From the NCBI GenBank assembly GCA_027449025.1, contig DAIDMK010000009.1, positions 17,939-81,938 on the forward strand: a stretch of DNA of 64,000 nt. The letters are read 5' to 3'. A model generated the notes under the pieces. The model saw only the letters and a list, made by a program, of their open reading frames with translations. It ran no database searches and was not told where the DNA came from. The DNA comes from Lutibacter sp. (GTDB taxonomy: Bacteria > Bacteroidota > Bacteroidia > Flavobacteriales > Flavobacteriaceae). The position numbers and the translations under genes were made by a program. Positions 1 through 7,340 of the stretch are shown in pieces. Numbering within the stretch: the first letter of the stretch is position 1; every line of letters begins with the position of its first letter.

Positions 1-143
1 GGCAACTCCAAATCGGCTTGCCGCAAAAATTTATCGACTTTTTCCGACACATCAATAGCAATGGCAATTGGAATTAATAACATTAATACCAACAGAAATG
101 AGCTTAAATATTTTTTTAGTATGTATTTGTCGAGTATTCTCAA
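1..143 (-). CDS. LptF/LptG family permease, N-terminal part (runs off the window)
   Basis: Reading the minus strand from a TTG at 143 gives a peptide beginning LRILDKYILKKYLSSFLLVL, followed by a hydrophobic helix and IDVSEKVDKFLRQADLEL. This is the usual start of YjgP/YjgQ (LptF/LptG) permeases, inner-membrane subunits of the ABC complex that lifts lipopolysaccharide out of the membrane. An in-frame TAA lies a few codons upstream and no ATG is available, so TTG is the probable start. The gene follows tgt on the same strand, an arrangement common in Bacteroidota. Only about 47 residues are in the window, so F versus G type cannot be decided. Confidence 0.75.
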   Translation of the reverse strand, partial: MRILDKYILKKYLSSFLLVLMLLIPIAIAIDVSEKVDKFLRQADLEL

Positions 144-276
144 GTTAATTGTTTAATCGTGTAAACGTTGAATTGTGTAATCGTTTTTTTGATTATTTGT
201 TTAATAAATCTAATTGAATTTTTTAGACTTTTCTCCCTTCTCCCTTCTCTCTTTTCAATTATCAATTTTTCATTGA

Positions 277-1407
277 TTACATCCTATTTTCCATCTGTTT
301 TATCATCTTGTTTTTCCAAGGCGTAAAATCTCCGGCTAATATATGCTTTCTTGCTTCACGAACCAACCATAAATAAAAACCCAAATTGTGTATGGAAGCT
401 ATTTGTTTTCCCAGCAATTCTTTTGAGATAAATAAATGACGCAAATACGCTTTTGAATACATTTTGTCAACAAAAGTAATATCCATCTCATCAATGGGTG
501 AAAAATCATTTTCCCATTTTTTATTTTTGATATTGATGGTTCCGTTGGCTGTAAATAACATGCCGTTACGCGCATTTCTGGTTGGCATCACACAGTCAAA
601 CATATCTATGCCCAAGGCGATATTTTCTAGAATATTGGCAGGTGTTCCCACGCCCATTAAATAACGCGGTTTGTCCTCAGGTAAAATTGCGGTTACTATT
701 TCAGTCATTTCATACATTTCTTCTGCTGGTTCTCCTACTGAAAGTCCGCCGATTGCATTCCCTTCCGCACCAACGGAAGCAATAAATTCGGCTGATTGTT
801 TTCTTAAATCTTTATAAGTACTGCCTTGTACTATTGGGAAAAAAGCCTGACTATACCCATATTTAAAAGGTGTTTTTTCTAAATGGGTGATGCAACGATT
901 TAGCCAACGGTGGGTCATGTGCATGGATCGTTTTGCATAATTGTAATCGCAAGGATATGGAGTGCATTCATCAAATGCCATAATAATGTCTGCGCCTATA
1001 GTGCGCTGAATTTCCATCACATTTTCAGGGGTGAAGGTGTGATAGGAACCATCAATATGGCTTTTAAATTTCACGCCTTCTTCTTTAATTTTCCTATTTT
1101 CTGAAAGGGAATAGACTTGATAACCACCACTATCTGTCAAAATATTGCGATCCCAATTCATAAATTTATGCAAACCGCCGGCTTGCTCTAATATGGTTGT
1201 TTGCGGACGTAAATATAGGTGGTAAGTATTTCCTAAAATGATATCAGGGTTTATCTCGTCTTTTAATTCGCTTTGGTGTACGCCTTTTACGGAACCCACG
1301 GTGCCAACGGGCATAAAAATAGGCGTTTCAATTTCTCCGTGATCGGTAGTGATTACTCCTGCTCGCGCCTTGCTTTGAGGATCGGTTGTTTTTAGTTCAA
1401 ATTGCAT
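277..1407 (-). CDS. tgt: Queuine tRNA-ribosyltransferase (TGT)
   Basis: The enzyme exchanges guanine for the queuine precursor preQ1 at the wobble base of GUN-anticodon tRNAs. Conserved blocks are FMPVGTVGSVKG near the N-terminus, DSGGYQVYSL (general acid Asp), the IVQGSTYKDLR and GGLSVGEP substrate loops, and FDCVMPTRNARNG with the nucleophile Asp. Length (376 aa) is normal. A TTG nine bases upstream would add three residues; the ATG at 1407 followed by QFELKTTD fits the family better. The zinc site normally written CxCxxC is not present: the matching stretch reads MDITFV before DKMYSKAYLRHL. The next gene downstream encodes an LptF/G permease. Confidence 0.95.
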   Translation of the reverse strand: MQFELKTTDPQSKARAGVITTDHGEIETPIFMPVGTVGSVKGVHQSELKDEINPDIILGNTYHLYLRPQTTILEQAGGLHKFMNWDRNILTDSGGYQVYSLSENRKIKEEGVKFKSHIDGSYHTFTPENVMEIQRTIGADIIMAFDECTPYPCDYNYAKRSMHMTHRWLNRCITHLEKTPFKYGYSQAFFPIVQGSTYKDLRKQSAEFIASVGAEGNAIGGLSVGEPAEEMYEMTEIVTAILPEDKPRYLMGVGTPANILENIALGIDMFDCVMPTRNARNGMLFTANGTINIKNKKWENDFSPIDEMDITFVDKMYSKAYLRHLFISKELLGKQIASIHNLGFYLWLVREARKHILAGDFTPWKNKMIKQMENRM

Positions 1408-1524
1408 AGTCGGCAAAGATACTGATTAGAATTAAAGTTGAAAGTTAAAAGTTTGATTTAAAATGCGGAAAGTTTGAAAATCGAATTTCCATCCCTCAAT
1501 AACAAAGATAGAGAGTTCAAATTT

Positions 1525-2289
1525 TTATTTCTTTTGATGTGCATCTGTTGAAGCCTCTTCTGTTTTGGAGGAAACTGAAATCATATTATTGATTTCAAAC
1601 ATCTCTTTTTCAGTTAGTTCTCGCCATTCTCCAACTTTTAGGTCTGCTAATTTCACATTCATAATACGGATGCGTTTTAGGCTGGTGACTTCATAATTCA
1701 AATAATCACACATTCTTCGGATTTGGCGATTTAAGCCTTGGATGAGCACAATTTTAAAGCTGTAATCATTTAATTTTGTGACCTTACATTTTTTGGTGAT
1801 GGTGTCCAAAATTGGAAGTCCTCCACCCATTTTCTGAATAAATTCTGAAGTAATTGGTTGCCTTACCGATACGATATATTCTTTTTCATGATTGTTACCG
1901 GCTCTTAAAATCTTATTTACAATATCCCCGTCATTGGTCATAAAAATCAATCCTTGCGAGGGCTTGTCCAACCTTCCAACTGGGAAGAGTCGTTGCTGAT
2001 GCTTGATAAAATCGACAATGTTATTAGGCTCTTTTAAATCGGTGGTGCAAACAATGCCAACTGGTTTGTTAAAAGCAATGTATAAAGTTTTGGGCTTTGC
2101 ATTTAAAGGTTTGCCGTAAATTTTCACTACATCGCCTTCAAATACCCGATTCCCTAATTGTGTGGGTTTGTTATTAATGGTAACACAACCATCAACAATC
2201 AGTTTTTCTGCTTCTCTGCGCGAACAAATGCCTGTGCTACTGATGTATTTGTTTAAATTAACTGAATTTTCGTTTGTTTTTTCCACCAT
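1525..2289 (-). CDS. rluF: 23S rRNA pseudouridine synthase, RluF/RsuA family
   Basis: The protein has an N-terminal S4 RNA-binding domain (about residues 11-70, with ICSRREAEKLI) followed by the RsuA/RluB/E/F catalytic fold. The catalytic motif GRLDKPSQGLIF carries the nucleophilic Asp, and GLNRQIRRMCDYL is the second conserved block. This pattern matches RluF, which makes pseudouridine 2604 in 23S rRNA. The 254-residue length is typical for Bacteroidota members. The exact target base is inferred from family similarity. The C-terminal tail of about 20 residues is Ser/Thr/Lys-rich and not conserved. Confidence 0.88.
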   Translation of the reverse strand: MVEKTNENSVNLNKYISSTGICSRREAEKLIVDGCVTINNKPTQLGNRVFEGDVVKIYGKPLNAKPKTLYIAFNKPVGIVCTTDLKEPNNIVDFIKHQQRLFPVGRLDKPSQGLIFMTNDGDIVNKILRAGNNHEKEYIVSVRQPITSEFIQKMGGGLPILDTITKKCKVTKLNDYSFKIVLIQGLNRQIRRMCDYLNYEVTSLKRIRIMNVKLADLKVGEWRELTEKEMFEINNMISVSSKTEEASTDAHQKK

Positions 2290-2487
2290 TATTCATTTCA
2301 AAATGCAAAGCTAGTAAATAAAGTGCTACATTAAAAAGCGGCTAAAAAGTTGGCATAAAAAGATTCAAATTTTCGACATATCTTTGAACAATGTTTTTAC
2401 TGGCGAAATTGCACTATTTTTTTATTCAGAAAAAGGGATTTTCCCAGCATACAAATTATAAAATATCAAACAAAATATTAAGATATT

Positions 2488-3066
2488 ATGATGAAAAGAT
2501 TGGTCAATTATTTACTTGAAGGTATCCTGTATATCGCACCATTAACAATAACAGGCTATATTATCTACTCGGTTTTTATGTTTATGGATGGTTTGTCAAA
2601 AGATTTAATATTTGAATTTTTCGACATAAAAATTCCTGGATTGGGTGTATTAACGCTGTTGATATTTTTAGTTTTTATTGGTTTTGCTGGAAGAACCTTT
2701 ATTGCGAAGCCTTTAAAGTCGTTATTTCATAATTTGATTGGCAGAATTCCTTTGGTGAAATTTGTTTATTCATCTTTTAACGATTTGTTTTCAGCATTTG
2801 TTGGCAAAGAAAAAAAGTTTAACCAACCGGTTTTGGTAAAGGTGAACCTAAGTTCCGACCTTGAAAAAATTGGTTTTATTACAGAAGAAAATTTATCACT
2901 CTTGGATGAAGAGGATAAAGTGGCGGTATATTTTCCACATTCCTACAATTTTTCCGGAGAGTTGTTTATTGTGCCAAGAGCCAATATAAAACCAATAGAC
3001 ATCAGTTCAAGCGATGTGATGAAATTTGTTATTTCAGCAGGATTAACAGGTTGGGAGAAGACCTAG
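2488..3066 (+). CDS. DUF502 family inner-membrane protein
   Basis: The 192-residue product has two hydrophobic segments (about residues 10-32 and 50-70), then the conserved stretch GRIPLVKFVYSSFNDLFSAF and a soluble C-terminal domain with the motif VYFPHSYNFSGELFIVPRANI. This organisation is that of the DUF502 family, membrane proteins of unknown function found in many bacteria. The gene stands alone on the plus strand and is followed by a clear intrinsic terminator. Confidence 0.85.
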   Translation: MMKRLVNYLLEGILYIAPLTITGYIIYSVFMFMDGLSKDLIFEFFDIKIPGLGVLTLLIFLVFIGFAGRTFIAKPLKSLFHNLIGRIPLVKFVYSSFNDLFSAFVGKEKKFNQPVLVKVNLSSDLEKIGFITEENLSLLDEEDKVAVYFPHSYNFSGELFIVPRANIKPIDISSSDVMKFVISAGLTGWEKT

Positions 3067-3081
3067 TTCCAAAATGAAATT

Positions 3082-3114
3082 AAAAAAAGGATTGCCAAAG
3101 CAATCCTTTTTTTT
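3082..3114 (+). terminator. Intrinsic terminator after the DUF502 gene
   Basis: A 7-bp perfect stem (GGATTGC, loop CAAA, GCAATCC) is flanked by an A-run and followed by eight T residues, 15-50 bases after the stop codon of the DUF502 gene. Confidence 0.85.
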
Positions 3115-3358
3115 GGTTTACAATTTTATAATTCCTTTATTTTTTTTACCACTTTTAACGCAAAAGTTGCCATTTCATGAATGGTATCAACAGCTTTCTT
3201 AAGCCTTAAAATTGCGCAAACTTATTGGATATTTTTCACAGCAAGCCATATGGGGGCGCTAAATTTTTAGTGTTGTTAGGTTCATGGATTTTTATCCAAT
3301 GTTCCAGGTATAACAACGATTTTAATTTACAAACTAACAAATTAGCTCAAAATAGTGA

Positions 3359-3562
3359 TTAAGCTAAAATTCCGAAAGTGATTTTTGCGGTTATACGGTA
3401 TTCTGATATTTTATTGCCGTTTACCTTCACTTGCATATGTTTTACATATACAGACTGGATATTTTTCACCGTTTTAGAAGCTTCATTAACTACATTTTGA
3501 ACGGCATCTTCAAAACTAATGGTGGAATTCCCCATGAGTTCAATAACTTTTAGTACTGACAT
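3359..3562 (-). CDS. Dodecin family protein
   Basis: The 67-residue protein shows the dodecin pattern: KVIELMG strand, a helix with EDAVQNVVNEASKTV, and strands SVYVKHMQVKV and ISEYRITAKITFGI. Dodecins form hollow dodecamers that store flavins or related ligands. The Trp that normally stacks on the flavin (in a context like LxWFEV) is missing; the aligned residues are IQSVYV. The protein may therefore bind another ligand, as the tryptophan-less calcium dodecins do. It is next to a universal stress protein gene on the same strand. Confidence 0.85.
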   Translation of the reverse strand: MSVLKVIELMGNSTISFEDAVQNVVNEASKTVKNIQSVYVKHMQVKVNGNKISEYRITAKITFGILA

Positions 3563-3693
3563 AATGTTGGATTTTATGATTAATAATTCTTGTTTAAATT
3601 ACTTATTATCATTTTTTAATGAAATGATATCCCTCAATTTGAAGCTGTTTTTATGATAAGCATTTTGATATCCAGACATTTAAATATTTAGCA

Positions 3694-4536
3694 CTAATAA
3701 TTGACTTCGTTAAAACTCAATAGCGGAATTTTTTCAAAGGATTCCATTTCTTTAACCATATCTCTTTTAAACAGATTTTTTAAAAATCCGCTTTTTTCTC
3801 GTTCTAGCATGGCAACCATGTCTGCATCATTGCTGTCTATATAATTCTTAAGTGTTTCAAAGATTTCTTCGGAAAACAGAACTCTATATTTAATTTTTTT
3901 ATAGGTTACTTTTTGTTGTACCATTTCTTTAAACCATTCCATTTTTAAATTTCCATCACCAAGACTATTTGGAGCAATATGCACAACTACAATTCTTGCA
4001 TTAAATTTTCTAGCAATTTGAGAAACAATAAAAATGGCACCAATATCTTCCTGTTCAAAATCTGTTGCATATACAATCAATTTTAAATTTTCGTTTGCAT
4101 TTGCAGGCACCAATAGTACAGGGCTTGGCGATTTTTCAATTAAACTCATAGAAGTGTCACCCATAAAAAGTTCCTTGATAGCACTTTCTTTTTTCATTCC
4201 AATGACAAGCATAAATGCATTATATTCATTTGTTTTTGAAAGGATTCCTTGGGAAACGGACAAATTTTCAAAAGCTTCGGTTTGTATTTTCATTCCAGTT
4301 AAATCTTTTCCCAAGTGCTTTTTGCAGAAATTTTTAAGTTTTGTGTTGTGTTTTTTGAGCGTTTTTTTTTCGAGATTTTCATAAAAATCTTCAAATTCCA
4401 TTCCAAACATCATAGGAAGGTTATACACATGAATCACCAATAAGTTTGTGCCTAATTTGGAGCTTAACCCGTATGCATATTTTAAAGCGGTTACTGAATT
4501 CTTTGAATAATCCGCAGCAAAAATTATTGTTTTCAT
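3694..4536 (-). CDS. Universal stress protein with two tandem Usp domains
   Basis: Two Usp folds are visible, residues 1-145 (starting KTIIFAADYSKNSVTALKYA) and about 150-280 (starting LKLIVYATDFEQEDIGAIF). The first keeps part of the ATP-binding loop, VIGMKKESAIKELFMGDTS, ending in the GxTS phosphate-binding residues, although the usual second glycine is replaced. The second domain lacks this loop. Tandem UspA proteins are soluble stress proteins of unclear biochemical role. Its neighbours (dodecin, a coiled-coil protein) suggest a general stress context. Confidence 0.9.
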   Translation of the reverse strand: MKTIIFAADYSKNSVTALKYAYGLSSKLGTNLLVIHVYNLPMMFGMEFEDFYENLEKKTLKKHNTKLKNFCKKHLGKDLTGMKIQTEAFENLSVSQGILSKTNEYNAFMLVIGMKKESAIKELFMGDTSMSLIEKSPSPVLLVPANANENLKLIVYATDFEQEDIGAIFIVSQIARKFNARIVVVHIAPNSLGDGNLKMEWFKEMVQQKVTYKKIKYRVLFSEEIFETLKNYIDSNDADMVAMLEREKSGFLKNLFKRDMVKEMESFEKIPLLSFNEVNY

Positions 4537-5203
4537 CTTGATTGATTTTTAGCAGGTTATCGACTAAAGATAGGGAACCAAATGCCATAATAGAATGATA
4601 TAACTCATTTACGAACCTACAATAATTGATATTGGTCATTTATTTAGCTGAAACGTTTTACTAAATTCTAAGTTTAAATATCGCTGTTTCCTTTGATGTT
4701 TTACAAGGGCAACTTAAAATTTTTGAAAAATGAATATAGAATCCATATAAGTATGATTTCCATCAATTTAGAGTTGATTACACACTATTTGAAGATAGCA
4801 TCACAAGTTTATTGAAGGTTTTTAGAATGAAAGAAATGATGATTGACAGCAGCTAGTTTATTCATCAGTTTGCAGTGAAATAAAGTTGTTTTCTAAACTT
4901 TTGAATTGTAAAGATTTAATTTTTGATGTTGATTTTGAAGTGGTCCAACAACAAATTTTTCCTGCTTATTGATAATTTGCGAATTAAGGGTTAAAAGCAC
5001 AAAGAAAAAGGCAAGAAATCAATGATAATCAGTATTTTTATAATGCATTTTAAATATTATAAAATTTGATTAATCGGGCTAAGACAGTAGCATTTATAAT
5101 AACCGGTCAAAATTAATAGGGAAATCAAAAGCTAAAAGCTCCTGATAGCAGTCCCTTTAAAAAGCTAAAAAACTTAAATAAAATTAATTTAAAACCACTT
5201 AGT
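4537..5203. other. Intergenic region without a recognised gene
   Basis: This 667-base AT-rich stretch separates the divergent universal stress protein gene and the coiled-coil gene at 5204. Short open frames occur but none has a recognisable product or start signal. No repeat or hairpin stands out. Confidence 0.5.
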
Positions 5204-5590
5204 ATGAAAAAAGAAGTCATTTTTAATTCGGATTTGCATTTTGAGCACAAACAGTGGAGACGTGAGCTTCTTTTTTGGGAAGATGAGCTAAAATCATTGC
5301 AAAAAAGATCTAGTGAGTTGGTGATGCGTTGGACAGATAAAGAGATGCTGGCGCAATTGGAGCGTTTTCAAAATCAGTTTATCATTCAGGGAAATGTGAT
5401 AGATGAGTTACAGGAACTTATTAATCTTCACGAAACCAATATAGCCAATCATACCAAAAAAGGGGAGGACGTGCTCAACCAAGAGCTTGTGAAAAAGCAT
5501 CTGGAATTTAGAAATCAAATGGATACGCAAAGAATTTTGTACAACGATTTTAAAAAGGAATTCTTTCGTTTCCTATCAGAATATATGTAA
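5204..5590 (+). CDS. Hypothetical coiled-coil protein
   Basis: The 128-residue protein is charged and almost wholly helical, with heptad-like stretches around WRRELLFWEDELKSLQKRSSEL and LQELINLHETNIANHTKKGEDV. There is no signal peptide or membrane segment, so it should be cytoplasmic. I do not recognise the family. The good ATG start, normal codon use and position between stress genes support a real gene. Confidence 0.7.
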   Translation: MKKEVIFNSDLHFEHKQWRRELLFWEDELKSLQKRSSELVMRWTDKEMLAQLERFQNQFIIQGNVIDELQELINLHETNIANHTKKGEDVLNQELVKKHLEFRNQMDTQRILYNDFKKEFFRFLSEYM

Positions 5591-5603
5591 GAAAAAAGAT
5601 TAA

Positions 5604-5653
5604 AGCTCAAAGCTGAAAGTTTACCTGCCGGAGGCAGGCTCAAAGCTGAAAGC
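5604..5653. repeat. Short palindrome flanked by direct repeats
   Basis: The palindrome CCTGCC-GGA-GGCAGG (5624-5638) lies between two copies of GCTCAAAGCTGAAAG (5604-5618 and 5638-5652). It resembles the small palindromic units common between Bacteroidota genes. Its function is unknown. Confidence 0.6.
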
Positions 5654-5713
5654 AAAAAGTTCAAATTTTAGCACATAACACATAGATTTAATATCTAACT
5701 TAAATTCATTCCC

Positions 5714-7009
5714 ATGGACACTAATTTTTTGAGCCCGATAGAAAATGGACAGCTTACAGAATTCGATTTTGTAATAAGAATGTTGGTAACTGCAGGTATT
5801 GGTTTTGTGTTAGGTTTGGAACGGGAATATTCCCAATATTCTCAAAAAGTGGAAATTTTTGCGGGTTTGCGAACGTTTATGCTGGTTGCCTTGTTGGGTT
5901 TTTTAACGGCGTTTTTGGGAACTGAGTTTTCAAACTGGATATTTATTGTTGGTTTTCTAAGTGTAGTTTGCATTGTCGCAATTTCCTATTGGGTAACATC
6001 CAACAAAGGCAATATTGACGGTACCACAGAGTTTGCCATCATTTTTACATTTTTGTTGGGCGGCCTGGTTTTTACTGGTAATATCAATTTGAGTTTGGCA
6101 ATTACTGTAATCACAGTAGTTTTATTGTCGCTAAAGGTTACATTGAGATCTATAATAGGGCAAATTACCCAAACGGAGCTATTTGCGTTTGTTCGTTTTG
6201 TGGTGATAGCGCTTTTAATATTGCCTTTTTTACCTAACGAATATTATGGCCCTTATGAGGTGATTAATCCTAGGGAAGTGGGGTGGGTAATTGTATTGAC
6301 TTCAGGAATTGGTTTTGTTGGCTATATTTTAATGAAATTTTTGGGAACCAACAGAGGTATTTTATTAACCAGTATTTTGGGAGGTTTGGTATCGAGTACG
6401 CTTGTTACTTTCACGTTTTCGAAAAAAAGCAAGGAAAATCCGGAACTTTCACAAAATTATGCTGTCGGTATTTTTGCTGCGGCTACCATTATGGTGCTCA
6501 GAATATTTTTATTGGTTTTTATTTTCAATAAAATGATGCTTATTCAATTGACAATCCCTTTGTTAATAATCCTTATAACAGCTTTTGGTATTACTTTGTT
6601 TTTATACAATAGCAACTTTGGGAAACCTCAAACAATAGACAAAATTGTTTTAGGAGATCCGCTTAATATTAAAAATGCGGTATTTTTCGGTATTTTTTAT
6701 ACGGGAATATTACTGTTGGTAAGTTATGCCAATGAGACGTACGGCACAAGTGGAATTTACATATCAAGTGCCATAAGCGCGCTGACGGATATTGATGCCA
6801 TCGCTATTTCGGTTTCTAAATTGGGCGGAAACACCATGAATACTTTATTTGCCCAAAATGCAATTTTAATTGCAACATTGTCCAATACAATTGTAAAAAT
6901 TGGAATTGCTGTTTTTACCGGAAGCCAAAAGTTGAAAAAATATGTGTTGGTAGGTTATGGTTTTATTTTTATTGCCGGCATTATTGGTTTTTTGGTGTTG
7001 AATTTATAA
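5714..7009 (+). CDS. MgtC/SapB-type N-terminal plus DUF4010 membrane protein
   Basis: The 431-residue protein has about 12 hydrophobic segments. The N-terminal 150 residues carry the MgtC-like motif GFVLGLEREY and GLRTFMLVALLG; the rest matches DUF4010, with GGLVSSTLVTFTFSKKS and the Asp-containing SALTDIDAIAIS near the C-terminus. Members are polytopic inner-membrane proteins whose substrate is not established; MgtC itself is linked to magnesium stress. A REP-like palindrome follows ten bases after the stop codon. Confidence 0.85.
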   Translation: MDTNFLSPIENGQLTEFDFVIRMLVTAGIGFVLGLEREYSQYSQKVEIFAGLRTFMLVALLGFLTAFLGTEFSNWIFIVGFLSVVCIVAISYWVTSNKGNIDGTTEFAIIFTFLLGGLVFTGNINLSLAITVITVVLLSLKVTLRSIIGQITQTELFAFVRFVVIALLILPFLPNEYYGPYEVINPREVGWVIVLTSGIGFVGYILMKFLGTNRGILLTSILGGLVSSTLVTFTFSKKSKENPELSQNYAVGIFAAATIMVLRIFLLVFIFNKMMLIQLTIPLLIILITAFGITLFLYNSNFGKPQTIDKIVLGDPLNIKNAVFFGIFYTGILLLVSYANETYGTSGIYISSAISALTDIDAIAISVSKLGGNTMNTLFAQNAILIATLSNTIVKIGIAVFTGSQKLKKYVLVGYGFIFIAGIIGFLVLNL

Positions 7010-7011
7010 TT

Positions 7012-7082
7012 CCGTAGAAGGGACAGGTCGCGACCTGTCCGTACACAATTTAAGTGGAAAATCATGAATTTATTTTAATTGG
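7012..7082 (+). repeat. REP-like repeat, isolated upstream copy
   Basis: This copy contains the palindrome GGACAGGTCGCGACCTGTCC (7021-7040) and then about 40 bases (GTACACAATTTAAGTGG and AAATCATGAATTTATTTTAATT) closely related to those after the palindromes at 14.5-14.9 kb. It has the same orientation as those copies and lies on the other side of cas9 and the array. Confidence 0.9.
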
Positions 7083-7101
7083 TCTTACCAATATAAATGA
7101 T

Positions 7102-7192
7102 AAAAAAAAGTCCCACCGAAGCAGGACTAAAGATTTTCATCTACGGCATATAGCCTTATTGTGATAAGATTAAAGATTAGAGTAATTTTTTC
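7102..7192 (-). ncRNA. tracrRNA of the type II-C CRISPR locus
   Basis: The minus-strand transcript would begin near 7192, seven bases after a -7 box TATATTTG (7206-7199). Positions 7182-7158 are the anti-repeat: 15 uninterrupted pairs with repeat bases 11-25, a bulge opposite repeat bases 7-10, then five pairs with bases 2-6. Next come a short nexus hairpin (AAGGCTATATGCCGT) and a terminator stem AGTCC-tgcttcggt-GGGACT with eight T residues ending at 7102. Anti-repeat, nexus and terminator in this order are the hallmark of tracrRNAs. The length, about 90 nt, and the location next to cas9 agree. The pairing also fixes the pre-crRNA as plus-strand. Confidence 0.9.
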
Positions 7193-7198
7193 ACATTT

Positions 7199-7206
7199 CA
7201 AATATA
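7199..7206 (-). promoter_or_regulatory. -7 box of the tracrRNA promoter
   Basis: TATATTTG on the minus strand is a perfect match to the Bacteroidetes -7 consensus TAnnTTTG and sits seven bases before the predicted tracrRNA start. A convincing -33 TTTG is not visible. Confidence 0.6.
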
Positions 7207-7340
7207 TAAATTTTTTTAATAGTATTTATTTTAAACCTTAATTTTTACTCATTCTAAATATTAAGCAAATTATTATTTATATCACAAAAATTGTTTAATT
7301 TTAGATTTCTGTAATATAAATTGCTAATTACACATACATT

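Noticed and set aside
3126..3224. Minus-strand frame ending KKAVDTIHEMATFALKVVKK
   Set aside because: The peptide looks protein-like, possibly the end of a decayed gene, but it is only about 30 residues, follows an in-frame stop and has no recognisable family.
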